Of a DNA stretch of 64,000 bases, positions 22,001 to 33,033 are shown in pieces. The position numbers and the translations under genes were made by a program. The notes under the pieces were generated by a model. That model did no database searches, was not told where the DNA came from, and worked only from the letters and a program-made list of their open reading frames with translations. The stretch comes from Gamsiella multidivaricata (lineage: Eukaryota; Mortierellomycota; Mortierellomycetes; Mortierellales; Mortierellaceae). How positions within the stretch are numbered: the first letter of the stretch is position 1; each line of letters begins with the position of its first letter. The stretch lies in the NCBI RefSeq assembly GCF_025024155.1, contig NW_026251733.1, forward strand, positions 124,001 to 188,000, in the 5' to 3' direction.

Positions 22001-22996
22001 AGAAAACAATATGTGCTATTTTCATTCTGTTTTCTTTCGCCTAAACCCCTTGGGAACCGCTGTTGATGTCCATGTTCGTGTTCACGGACCTGTCATCATT
22101 ACTATGATGATCATTAGCCCTTTGTTTTTTTTTGCTGCTGCTGTCGTGGCTCTACATGGTCTATGGACAGTACAAGAGTCATTGATTCGGCGCATCCACA
22201 AGGGAGGTGAGGGAGAAACATATGCAGATCACTCCTGGCCAATTGCCTGCTGTTCCTGAAAAAACATGCGCCGGTACCTGGATTTAGGAAGTGGATGATG
22301 TACATTCGACGGGACCTGGCCCTTGCATCTTCCTTCTTCAGTCCCCTCCTCTTTTTTTATTCCCTTCCTTCCCTTCCTCTCTCCTTACTTACTTTTCTTT
22401 CTTTCTCTCGGTCAAATTCAGATTCAGATTCAGATCCAGATTCAGATTCAGATTCAGATTCACCCCCACCTCATTCACTTCTCGCTCCTGCAACGCCCCC
22501 CTACGCTCCTTTCGCGCACACAACGTCAGTACCGCCTGCCCAACAACACAAACCCCAGACCCATCATCGCACACGGTCACCGATTCCGCCCCTCCATCAT
22601 TTTCCTATCGACACTCCGATTTGCGGCGCACACACCCTTGTTTTTTCTACAGACGCCCGATTCTGCCTCGCCAGCTCCTCACACTACATCATCTCCTTTC
22701 AGCGCGGACCATCTCTCAGTGCCCCCGCACCCCCCCTCCCATGCTTGTTTGTGCTACCCGCGCATTTCAAACCCAGTAACACGGTGCGCGCACCTCCCTG
22801 CACTCCTCACCTTGGTGTGTTTACCATTTTCGCATCTTCCGATTTGGTCTATCCTCACTTTTCACCCTCCTCTATTAATTTTTTGCACGAAAGCAACCCT
22901 ACTTGTCTTGCTTCTCTGCGTCTTCCGCCTTTTTTTTTTTTTTTTTTTTTTTTATCCCTCTCTCGCTCTCACTCTCACCACATTTCCTGCAATAAA
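19052..22996. other. Gene-poor region
   Basis: Nearly 4 kb without a supported gene. It holds the NSUN promoter, T23 at 19960-19982, the (TTCAGA)n repeat, and from about 22320 the CT-rich leader of the next gene with a long T run near 22931. Open frames are short and carry no recognised family. No tRNA was found. Confidence 0.4.
22417..22462 (+). repeat. (TTCAGA)n hexanucleotide repeat
   Basis: About 7.5 units with one TCCAGA variant, in the CT-rich leader upstream of FAD monooxygenase 1. Confidence 0.85.
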
Positions 22997-25900
22997 ATGG
23001 CCAGCAAAGTGCCAAAAATGCACGTCTTAATTGTCGGAGGAGGGATCGGAGGACTGATGCTAGGTCTAATGCTCGAAAGGGCCGGCATTGACTACCAGAT
23101 TCTCGAGCGATCCCCTGAACTTCGGCCGTTGGGCAGCGCTATCTCCCTGAATGGCACCGTTCTACGCTTGTTCGAACAACTAGGGTAATTAGAATGACAC
23201 GCTCATGTTTGAATTGAGACAGCCGCGATGTAGGGCTCAGTGAGCGCGGCATTGAACATATATTGTTCAGGAACAGCGTCTCACTCACGTACATCCGAAT
23301 GTTGTATCCCGAGACATTGTTTAAAACGCCAATAATCCTAATTCTCTAACGCGTCGGCCTGGATTTCTTGTGGTCCGTTTGTTTTCTTGCAGACTGCTAG
23401 AAGACCTGCTCAAGATCTCAAAGGCCGCCGGCAGGCTTCATTTAGTAAAAGAAGACCTAGAGACCCAGGGTCATATAGATCTTGAGCATTTTCGCGAAAG
23501 GTAACTACATCGACTAAACTTGTATACGCGTATTGAGCTGCATCCTATTGCACTATCTCACGTCAATGACAATTTGTCTTTACTCTCTTGCTCTAAAAAA
23601 AGATACGGCTACCATAGCATCGTGTTTGGCCGCCCAGATTTCTTTCAGATGCTGATCTCTCACATCCCCGCAAAGAAGATCCTGATGGGCAAGCGCATTC
23701 TTTCGTCCTCCCAGACAGAGCTTGGCGTGATAGTCCGGTGTTCCGATGGCTCTGCTTACCATGGAGATATTCTCGTTGGTGCAGATGGCGCCCACAGCTC
23801 AATACGACAATGCATGCACAAAACTCTGAAGGAGCAGGGCTTGCTACCAAAATCAGACTCGGAAAAGCTCAAATTTGATCAGAATTGTGTCGTTGGTATC
23901 ACGAACGAGCTTGATCCTGAAAAGTTTCCAATCCTGAAGGAGGAGCTGTGTGAACTGTATGGTGTCATAGGCAAGAAAAATCCTTACACGGTAAGCCTTC
24001 GTACCTCTCTCCATTATCGGATTTTGTTCGCGTCATTACACAGTTGGACGCGTTATTTGCTCGATTGCTTCGGTTGATGCTCGATGATCCAGGCACAAAT
24101 GTTACAGCACATACACCTGTGGGACATTGCAGCTCATCTCTGAAACACTGCCTACTATTTATTTCGGATGGTGCTCACCAGTGCCATCTATGCATTGCGA
24201 CCCTCATTTTGTCTCACAGCTCACAGGCCACAGCCGCAATACTCTACACCATCGCTTTTGCTCACAATTGTGCTTTTTTTTTTTTTTTTTAAAAAAATCA
24301 GATATGGCTGGTCCCAATAGTTGGCAACCGGTTCGCGTGGTCCATTGGCGGTCGTGTTCTCGATTCAGAAGCAGGCCAAGAGGACATCCGCAGCTTCTCC
24401 TTTGCAGAGTGGTGGCCAGAATTAGCTACAGATGTCTGCGATCTTGTCCGCGACTACACCTTACCCGATTTCAAGATCCCCTATCATCAAAATGAGCATT
24501 ACAAGAACACCTTTTTGGGAGACGAGGACATCCACGGGGGCCATCCCACGAGCGACGAAACCAGCTTGAGCGACGACGAGAGTTACCGCAGCGGCATCCC
24601 ATCAGACAGTAGCCCGATGTCCTCAAGTGCCAGCAGTACATGTGGGAGCGATCATCCTGCAAACTACCGCAACAGGAAGTTCTCTCATCTCTCAGCCCCA
24701 ACGAGCCCAGGCATTCAGTTTCGTGGCAATTCAACGCCTCCTTTGTCACCCTTCGGTCCCAGTTCCGCAACAGCACACGCACAAGGCATGTCCCAAAAGC
24801 GCAAGTCCTCTCCCGCCAAGCCTGGAACAGTGGCAGAGATCATTGATGCTACGAATACGGAGCGCATCTCCAAGGTGATGTTGGAGTCCAAGTTATTCAA
24901 GGTATGGCACCACGAGCGGACGGTCCTTTTGGGCGACTCGTGCCACAAATTGCTGCCCTTTGCAGGACAGGGTGCCACCCAAGCCATCCTGGACGGCATT
25001 TCGCTAGCGAATGCTTTGTACGACATGAATTCTACCTCGATCGAGGACATTACCAAGGCTTTCAAAAGATACTCTAGTGAGCGGATGCCCATCGCGCGCA
25101 ATGCTGTCGCCGGGTCACGTTCCTTTAGCAAGCTACTTAATATTCAGGGACGATTGTCGGAGTTTATTTGTAGGATCTCATTCAATCATGTCCCACACTG
25201 GATTTTGAGATTTGCCACGGACAAGCTACATCTCCATCGTCCACAGCTAAGCTACCTCCCCATGGTCCCTGATCGTGGTACCGCCAAGGCTTACAAGCAA
25301 GAGTACTCGCCAAGGTATTTGGCGCAGTTGGACGAGGAACGACAGGCGCAGTTGGAGCAAAAATACAACGCTACACATACGAATACTCTCATCGAGGCTA
25401 TGACTGCTCCTAGCGAGTCTCGACACGAAGATCAAGATGACCTGGATTACAAATTCAAGCATCACTTCGAGCCCCAGTCTCAAAGTCGTCGTTCTTCGGT
25501 TTCGCGTGAGTCCGAGTCTGGCAAGAAAATGTCCTCGAGGTCCTTGATCCCACCACCTTTACCCTTGCAAGCACCACCTCGCCATCACCCCACGGTCTAT
25601 CTTCCGCACCGCTCAGAAGATACGATCGGAGCCATCACATCATCGCGATCGTCTTCGGCGTACTCGTCTCCTTCTTCCTCCACCTATTCACTGTCGTCTG
25701 CCGCATACCCCGACGAACTGGGCCCTCAGTCAAGAGCCAGACGCCACACCGTGACCCAGAATGGTCGCCCTCAGTCCACGTCTCCCCGTGTCATCTCCCG
25801 CAAGGCCTCGTTTCCACAGCCCCTGACAATGCCTCTTCCGTACGAGACCCACAACCATTCTCCATTGAGATCGCCTGATGCAGCCGGCGTTAGCAGCCAA

Positions 25901-26122
25901 AACAGGTTCTACGAAAAGACGCCCTCAACACCTCCTCTGTCGCCTCGTTTTCACACTGTCCCGATCATGACTCCGCACAGCCGCACCAAGAGTTTGCAGC
26001 GGGACGATTCTCTGGTGGAGGAGATCCGTGCGCTGGAGAGGACTACAGCCATGATGAAGGAGCGCGCAGCACTGCGCGAACAGCGGTCATGGGATCAGAT
26101 CAAACATGCGACGCGTAAGTAA
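22997..26122 (+). CDS. FAD-dependent monooxygenase 1 (group A type), with disordered insert and tail
   Basis: A flavin hydroxylase of the salicylate hydroxylase / zeaxanthin epoxidase type; substrate unknown. Exons are 22997-23184, 23393-23500, 23603-23990 and 24302-26122, giving 834 residues. The FAD dinucleotide fold is VLIVGGGIGGL, the second motif GDILVGADGAHSSIRQ, and the flavin-contact motif GDSCHKLLPFAGQG. Compared with paralogue 37534-39942, it has a Ser/Pro/Asp-rich insert at about 301-402, just before the GD motif, and a Ser/Pro-rich tail of about 300 residues. ATG 22997 is chosen because it directly precedes the FAD fold (KMHVLIVGGG). The frame stays open 234 codons upstream, but that stretch is CT-rich and looks like leader. 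The stop lies within a GTAAGT, so a further exon cannot be excluded. Confidence 0.85.
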
Positions 26123-27418
26123 TAGCACCATCATCATCAGCATCGGCACCAACATCAACGCGGTCATGGCCACCAACCAAGGGACGCGTACGAATACCTG
26201 TAATATGCACATTTCACAAACCTACATCACGTTCCATTCTTGCGTATATACTACGTCTTTCATGTACACATCATATAACTTACAGCATAATCGCTCCTCT
26301 GTCAAAGAAAGGAGTAGCTAGCATAGCATTCTTGTATATCTCTTTCATCGCTATAATTAAAATAATCGTGGCAATTATATTAAGACCATCTCGGTTTGTG
26401 AGAAAGCAGACGCCTTACCATTGGCTGGTGTGTCTTGTAGAGCGGTGTGAATATTGTTGTTGTGGCCACCGTGCTCTTGATGGCCAATGAACTTATGGTT
26501 CTAGTGCTTTAATGGTAGGCAGTGAAAGCATTCGAGTGGAAGTCTGGCTGCTACTGCATCTCTTGACTATGCTCATGCTATATATCTATTTCGAGCTCGT
26601 TCATCATGTTGAGTTAGGCCCATTTTTCGACGGGGCCGATAAACATAAATCCAAATCATCGTTCAGGTTATATGATATGCGACCCTCTAACAAGAAAAAG
26701 CAAAAAATATGAATTAGCAGCTATTTCAACACAATTAGTGTCATCCATAGGTACCAGGCATCCTCCTCGACTCTCTTCAGGGTTTCTCGACTGTACACTA
26801 CTCGACGTCATTACTTAATGCGATGTCAACGCGCCAAAGAGATAGCAATAAGGTTATGGGAGGCATACGGAAGAAGATTAGATTGCTTCTTGGCCATGAG
26901 CCAGCAGCGATCAATACCCACGCAAAGCTTGTTGTATTCAATGGGTCTTATGGGACAACGCGTTGGCGAAGGGTGTGAACATTGGGTGGTGAATCGATTG
27001 CGCTCTGGAACGTGCGTGCTTGAAGACTAGGACGCGTCTGATTCGATTTCAAAGTAGTGTGCCGATCTATTCGTTCGTTCAGAACGTCTCGGTCCAGTTT
27101 TCCGCAAGCAGAGCCGCATCTGCATTGGAGTTGAATACGTTCATTCGAGTACATGGACACAGGCTTTGATAAACCCCGCCGATCTAGGTGACTAGCCCAT
27201 TGACTTTTGAGCTGGGAAACCGCTGCGCACTTGCACCGGCCCGGTTACTTCTAGGGTAGATGGCAACGTCCTTTTTTTTCTTTTTTCTTTTTTTTTGAAT
27301 GAACGTAGAAACCTTAAAATTCCGGCGAGTGTATAAAACTGTCTCATTTCTTCCCCATCTTTTTCTTCATTCATCTCTTTCATCCCTCCCGCAATCTCTT
27401 TTTCTTGAAAAAAAAAAA
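26123..27418. other. Spacer before the aldo-keto reductase
   Basis: No gene is supported over this 1.3 kb. The right end has a TATAAAA at 27332-27338 and a CT-rich leader directly before the next ATG. Confidence 0.4.
27332..27338 (+). promoter_or_regulatory. TATA box of the aldo-keto reductase gene
   Basis: TATAAAA 87 nt before the ATG, followed by a CT-rich leader ending in an A run. The spacing fits a fungal core promoter. Confidence 0.5.
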
Positions 27419-28789
27419 ATGGCTACTGAATCCCTTACCCTTCACCCAAGCGGCAGCAAAATGCCATTGCTCGGGTTTGGCACCTGGAAGATCCCAAAGG
27501 ACTCGGCCGCTGATGTTGTCTACAAGGTATCCCCTTGTGGACCGAGGTTACCTACGCGTTATTGTCATCTCCAATGGTCATATTGACATTTTTGTTCTTT
27601 CTCGATGACACTCTATGTCGAATAGGCAATCGAGGCTGGATACAGGTATTGATATTCATCGATCGTAATGGCGGCAATAAACCATATCTATGGACTCGGC
27701 AACAGATCTGACTAACTAGTTGAAATCGTAATCAATTTGCGTGTTGGTAGACTGTTTGATTGCGCCTGCGACTACGGCAATGAGATCCAAGTTGGACAGG
27801 GAATCAAGAAGGCCATTGCTGACGGTCTTGTTACTCGCGAAGAACTCTTCATCACCTCCAAGGTAAGAGCGACGTATGATGCTGTGCTGCGTCAATATTT
27901 ATATTTTTTTATAATTTACCCAGTTTTAAATGGTCCATCGAATCTCATTCCGCGCTGTTGTCCGTTTGTCCAAATAGCTGTGGAACACCTACCATCACAA
28001 GGAGCATGTCCCTCTCGCGTTCAACCGCACCCTCACAGATCTGGGACTCGACTACATCGATCTCTACTTGATCCATTTCCCCATCTCGCTCAAGTTCGTC
28101 CCCTTCGAGGAGCGCTACCCTCCTGAGTGGGGTAACATGGAGCAGGACCCCGTCCCCATTCACGAGACCTGGGCCGCCATGGAGAGCCTCGTTCACTCGG
28201 GCAAGGTTAAGAACATTGGCGTCTCCAATTTTACTGCCGTTCTCTTGATGGATCTGCTGTCTTATGCCAAGGTCAAGCCTGCGGTCCTTCACATTGAGGT
28301 CCACCCTTACCTTAACAACGCCGATCTCATCAAGTATGAAGTGCTGGTCATTTTGCTGTAATTACTTTGAGTCTCGGATGTACGTTTCCACAGAATACTA
28401 ATTCACTGGTTTCAAAAACTTGTGTCATTTGCAGGTTCGCTCAGAGCCAGGGTCTCCAGATCACGGGCTACTCCAACTTTGGACCTACGTCCTATGTCGA
28501 GCTTGGATCGCCCGCTGCTAAGAATGCGGTCCCTCTATTCAAGGAGGAGAATCTTTCCAAGATCGCTGCTCACCACAACAAGACCGTTGCTCAGGTTATT
28601 CTGCGCTGGCTGGTCCAGGACAAGATCGCGGTCATCCCTAAGTCTGTGAATCCTGTCCGTCTGGCCCAAAACGCGGATATCTTTAACTTTAAGCTGTCGA
28701 CCGAGGAGATGGACACCATCAACGGCATGAGCATCCCCTTGAGATTGAACGACCCTGGCGTCTATGCCAACATCCCTATCTATGCTTAA
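27419..28789 (+). CDS. Aldo-keto reductase, D-xylose reductase-like
   Basis: An NAD(P)H-dependent aldehyde/ketose reductase, probably reducing xylose or related aldoses in the cytosol. Exons are 27419-27526, 27626-27645 (20 nt), 27751-27862, 27978-28333 and 28435-28789, giving 316 residues, the usual AKR length. The catalytic tetrad is visible: Asp46 and Tyr51 ([10 protein letters not shown]), Lys80 (FITSK) and His113 (YLIHFP). Two features point to the xylose reductase branch: ITGYSNFGP and the cofactor loop [13 protein letters not shown]. The substrate is therefore an inference; a glycerol or arabinose reductase is possible. Neighbours are unrelated. Confidence 0.92.
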
Positions 28790-28932
28790 TGGAGCGAAAC
28801 CCTCCTATTGTAATTAGCCACCAACTTTCTCTTCAGTAAATTCTGGTGATATTCTCTTACTGAAATGGATGATGGTTTTATTTGACAGAGATGCGTTTAT
28901 AGACAGAGAATACCAAGAGGAGTCTGTCTCAT

Positions 28933-31000
28933 CTAAAAGGCCCTTCCACTGCTCTGGCGACGGTTCAAAAAGGTCATCAGATCGTATTTAGTTGCAACGC
29001 CCAAGCACCAGCGACGGTCGTCATCCGTGACCACAGCAAACGAATGCTTCTCAAAGAACTTGGATAAATCTGCCAATGGGGTATTGGGCGTAATAGTCTC
29101 GTACCTACGTGCGTTTTGAAAACGGCAGAGGACACGATCAGTAAATTGCGCTCAAAAACAATCGTTTAGCCAAGGCAAAGTGCATAAGGACTTACGTCGA
29201 GGGAGCACCGCCCTTCTTGCCCTTCTTCAGGAACGAGTACATCCACTTGGAGACTAAATCCGACTCTTGTGCCCGACCATCCTCCATGAGAGTCGTCAGG
29301 GACGTCAAAGAGATGTATCCCATCAACTTGCGGTTTGTGGGATTAATGACAGGCAACTGCGAAAACTCTCTGGTCAGCATCAGATCCAGTGCATATCCCA
29401 CAGTCGCTGTTGGAGGGATAGTGACAGCAGCGGGTAGCTGAAGATCCTCCACACTGGCAGCGCGGTATTTCTCATGACGGTGGTATGCGGCAGATTTAGC
29501 CATAGTCTCGTCCATCAAGTCGTGCTCCAACAGCCAGTCATCCGAGAGCAATGTTGACGAGTAGTTGCGCGCAGTGTCGTTCAGGATAGTCAATACCCGG
29601 GGTTTTTGAGCGCCCTCTTTGGAAAGCGATCTAGAATAGCGCAATGCAGCAGCGACAACGGTTCCAGAAGAAGGACCTGCGAATACAAAAGAAGACGAGC
29701 ACAAATGCGATCAATACAAATAGCATATTTGAGGGATGGAAGATGCAGTCATGCATCCAATTCCGAATATCTCACCACAAAACACGCCTTCCTCGCGAAT
29801 GAGTTGCCGTGCAGTGGAATAAGAATCCTGATCAGAGACCTGAATCCATTCGTCCACAAGACCCTTATCCAGGATCGAGGGCGTGAAGTTGCCTCCGATA
29901 TCTTCGACCTTCCAAGCGCCCGTTCTGATGACGCCATCATGCACAGAAGAGTGCTCTGGTTCCACTCCGACGACCTTCAGTCCAGGAATCTTAGCCTTCA
30001 GGGTCCTTGCAAGACCAGTGATCGTTCCTCCGGTTTCCACGCCCACGACTAGAACATCCAGGCGCCCTTCGCACTACAGATGGATTCAAAGCAAGAAATG
30101 AGTATCCGGATAAAGCGTTGTGTCAAAGCTGCTAGGTTCTGGATCGACTCAGCATACCTGAATAAGAATCTCATCTGCGGTCTCTTGGCTGTGGACCTGT
30201 ACGTTGGCACCGTCCGCGAACTGAAGATAAATGAATCGATTTGAATCACTGCCATTGTCTTCCCGTTCGAGACATCCTCACTTTAAGCATGCTTCTTTCT
30301 CTCACCTCATCAACCAGAATGGCATTGGGCAGATCCGTAGCAATCTTCTTGGCGATCGAGAATTGGGACTCTGCAGACTCTGCATGGGCTTCAATTGGAG
30401 TGCGCACGATCTCCACGCTCAGCGACTTAAGCAACTGGATCCTATCCAGGCTAGTTCTCTCGGGGACGAGGCCAATGACCTTATAATGACCATTCTGAGG
30501 AGACAAGAGTGCGAGACTGATGACCAAGTTGCCGCTGCTGGGGACAACTAGAGTGGTCGACTCACCCTTGATCTTGTTAGCAACCTGCAAATTGGCGAGG
30601 ATCCGCTGAGCGACTCGGTCCTTGATCGATCCGCTGAGGTTGCTGAATTCGGTTTTGGCGAGAAGCTCGACTACAAAGGGACAAAGGGTGAGAGCGTAGC
30701 GTTGAAAACAAATCCAACAAAATGTCAATTGATGATGATCTAGGACTCGAATTAATACGAGCGAGCAATATGCGCAGCATCTTCAGCCTTTACTTTGAGC
30801 TCTGTTGCCGGTGGCGTTGAGTCGGACAATGGGCGTATTGCCAATAGTGCCTATCAAGAAAGGTTTGCAAAACCCGCGGCCGCCTATTAGCTGTGCTGGT
30901 CAAGTCTTTGAGACATCTGTAAAGTTCAATTCGCTGGATTCTGAGACGTGCCTGCAACGGCGTCGCTGATAGCTGGGGGTGCGATTCTGTTGGATGCCAT
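28933..31000 (-). CDS. Divergent cystathionine beta-synthase-like protein
   Basis: CBS condenses serine and homocysteine using PLP. Exons on the minus strand are 31000-30952, 30850-30794, 30670-30306, 30220-30158, 30073-29776, 29676-29196 and 29104-28933, giving 494 residues. The PLP lysine is kept (Lys52 in SGSIKDR), followed by fold-type II order and two C-terminal CBS domains (about 365-490). As in yeast there is no heme-binding N-terminus. Three normally conserved segments are altered: the substrate loop TSGNTG reads SSGNLV (80-85), the first Gly of the phosphate loop GTGGT is Glu191 (VETGGT), and the QYxNxxNPxAH segment reads FADGANVQVH. Intron 1 seems to start with GC (AG|GCACGT). It could be a working enzyme of changed specificity or a pseudoenzyme. 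Confidence 0.85.
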
Positions 31001-31264
31001 GCCGATGGAGTGGTGGGAGAGAGAGATGTTTCCCAGGGACCTGATTCCAACCGTCAGTAAAAAAATGTCGTGCTTGGGACGGCCCCTCTTCACCCCGCAC
31101 TCCTTTCCTGAGCGTTTGCCACCAAAATTCTTCCATGTCTCATTTTGGACGTTATTTGACACTGTTCTCACACCTCTTAATCCAATGCATCACCTCCAAC
31201 TCGAATCACCAAGTTGACATTCACATCCCTTGGCGCGACCGCAGGAATTTTCTTTATTGCTAGT
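31001..31264. promoter_or_regulatory. Divergent promoter, CBS-like / CSA
   Basis: Only 264 nt separate the two start codons, so the promoters must overlap. No TATA-like element stands out. Confidence 0.4.
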
Positions 31265-33033
31265 ATGAGCCTTATACCCCGTCGCACCCGTGGCAATATC
31301 ACTCGTTGCAAGAATGCGTTTCTCCAGCTCGAATTGGGGCTCGTTCGACCTACAGTGTTCCAAAAAAGATTGCTTGCAAAGCGGATCATCGATATCGAAC
31401 TCGACCCTTCCACCTCAATAGAACGGGAGCATGCTGGAGCAGTCAACACTATCGACATCGAGGAAGCTGAGGGTAGATAGTAAGACGGTCCACCCATGAA
31501 ACTTGACATGATCTGCTACGATAATGGGTCTGCGCTGTAATATACTGACAAACGTTCTTGGTTCAATTGTCTTAGTTTGGTCTCTGGAGGAGGAGATGGC
31601 AATGTTCATGTCTATGATCTGGACGAATCTGAACGCGAAGAACGCCGGATTATCAAGAGCATGGCTTCCGCGCATGGGTAAATACTTGTTACAAAGAAGG
31701 TGTGAAAGTAGTAAATGAGAGTTTACCATTTAACGCCATCAATTTTATATTGTTTTAGAAGTTCAGATGGGCACAAAGGAGGCGTGTCGCGCGTGCGCTG
31801 GTATCCGTTCGACAACGGTCTGTTCACGACCTCTTCGTTCGACAGCACTATCAAAGCATGGGACACCAATACTATGGAGGTAAGCCCTCACTGCACGCTC
31901 TACGTCATTATAATTTACTCCGCAAAATACTGGATCCCTGCTCTGACAGTCCGTTGCCCATACGCGTAGGTCGCATGCACGTTTGATTTGGAGAACAAGG
32001 TCTACAGTCATGCTGTTTCGTCTAAAGCGACCCATGGACTCATTGCAAGTGCGTGATATATTCCGTGGTTAATCGAAAATAATTTGGCAAATCGGCCTAA
32101 CGTAGTGTATCCTTCAGTGGTACTAATATCTAATGTACAATGCTTTTTGTAGCTGCGTCGGCTGACCCAAGAATACGACTTTGCGACTTGAAGAGTGGTG
32201 CATTCACACATTCACTTCCAGGACATCAAGGGACGGTTCTGAGCGTCGAGTGGTCGCCTCGTCATGAATATCTGTTGGCTTCTGGAAGGTACATACACGA
32301 ATTTATATGTGAATACCTCATTTCCTTGATAGTAAGCTAGTTCATTAATACTATCTAACTCTAATGGCATGTAGCACGGACACGACTGTGCGGCTATGGG
32401 ACATCCGAAAGTCCAGCTCCTGTTTATGCTCACTTGATCTACATAACTCAAACTCACCACCATTAGCAGAGACCAACTCTGCACATACAAGAACAGTCAA
32501 TGGACTCAATTTCACTCCTGATGGCCTCTATCTTCTAACGACTGGTCATGACGACAAAATGCGGCTTTGGAATTTATACACCGGTCAAAATACCCTCACA
32601 AACTATGGCACGATGATTCGAAACCAGTTTGTGCATAATCTTTCGCCCCTGATATCGCCTATTTCAGCGGGATCGTCCACGTATGTTTTTCACCCATCGG
32701 ACGATCGGTCGATTTACATGTTTGATCTGATGGACGGCGCACTTGTGAAGCGATTGACAGGATCCTATGGTCGGGTTACTGCCCTTGCATGGCGACCAAG
32801 AACACAGGTATGCTAGGCTCGGCCTTTTTTTCTTTCTTCTTTTTTCTTTGGTTGACCAAAGAAAAACACAAAAGATAGCGGGTTTACTGACACTAGCACT
32901 TTGCACAATAATCTAGGAGATATACAGTGCAGGAAATGATCATGATATTTTGGCATGGTGTCCAAAGAGCATTGACCGCGATGATACCCTGCGGGCCATT
33001 GCTGACCAAGATACGTGGTCAGACAGTGACTGA
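31265..33033 (+). CDS. ERCC8: CSA/ERCC8-type WD40 protein (transcription-coupled repair)
   Basis: CSA (Rad28 in yeast) is the substrate receptor of a DDB1-CUL4 ubiquitin ligase in transcription-coupled nucleotide excision repair. Exons are 31265-31479, 31576-31677, 31759-31879, 31970-32048, 32153-32288, 32375-32807 and 32917-33033, giving 400 residues, close to human CSA (396). CSA-typical strings follow in order: VSGGGDGNVHVYDLD, VRWYPFDNGLFTTSSFD, IKAWDTNT, IRLCDLKSG, SVEWSPRHEYLLASG, VRLWDIRKSSSC, MRLWNLYTGQNTLTNYG and the end DILAWCP with an acidic tail (TWSDSD). WDxR-type repeats (LWDIR) fit DDB1 binding. The start was chosen at 31265 because the following RTRG...LLAKRI helix aligns with the CSA N-terminus. 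Confidence 0.93.

Noticed and set aside
19052..22290. tRNA genes in the gene-poor region
   Set aside because: No convincing GGTTCRANYCC B-box found on reading; absence is not proven without a covariance search.
22295..22996. In-frame 234-codon N-terminal extension of FAD monooxygenase 1 with an (SD)n run
   Set aside because: CT-rich leader and a simple repeat keep the frame open by composition; the FAD fold starts 10 residues after ATG 22997.
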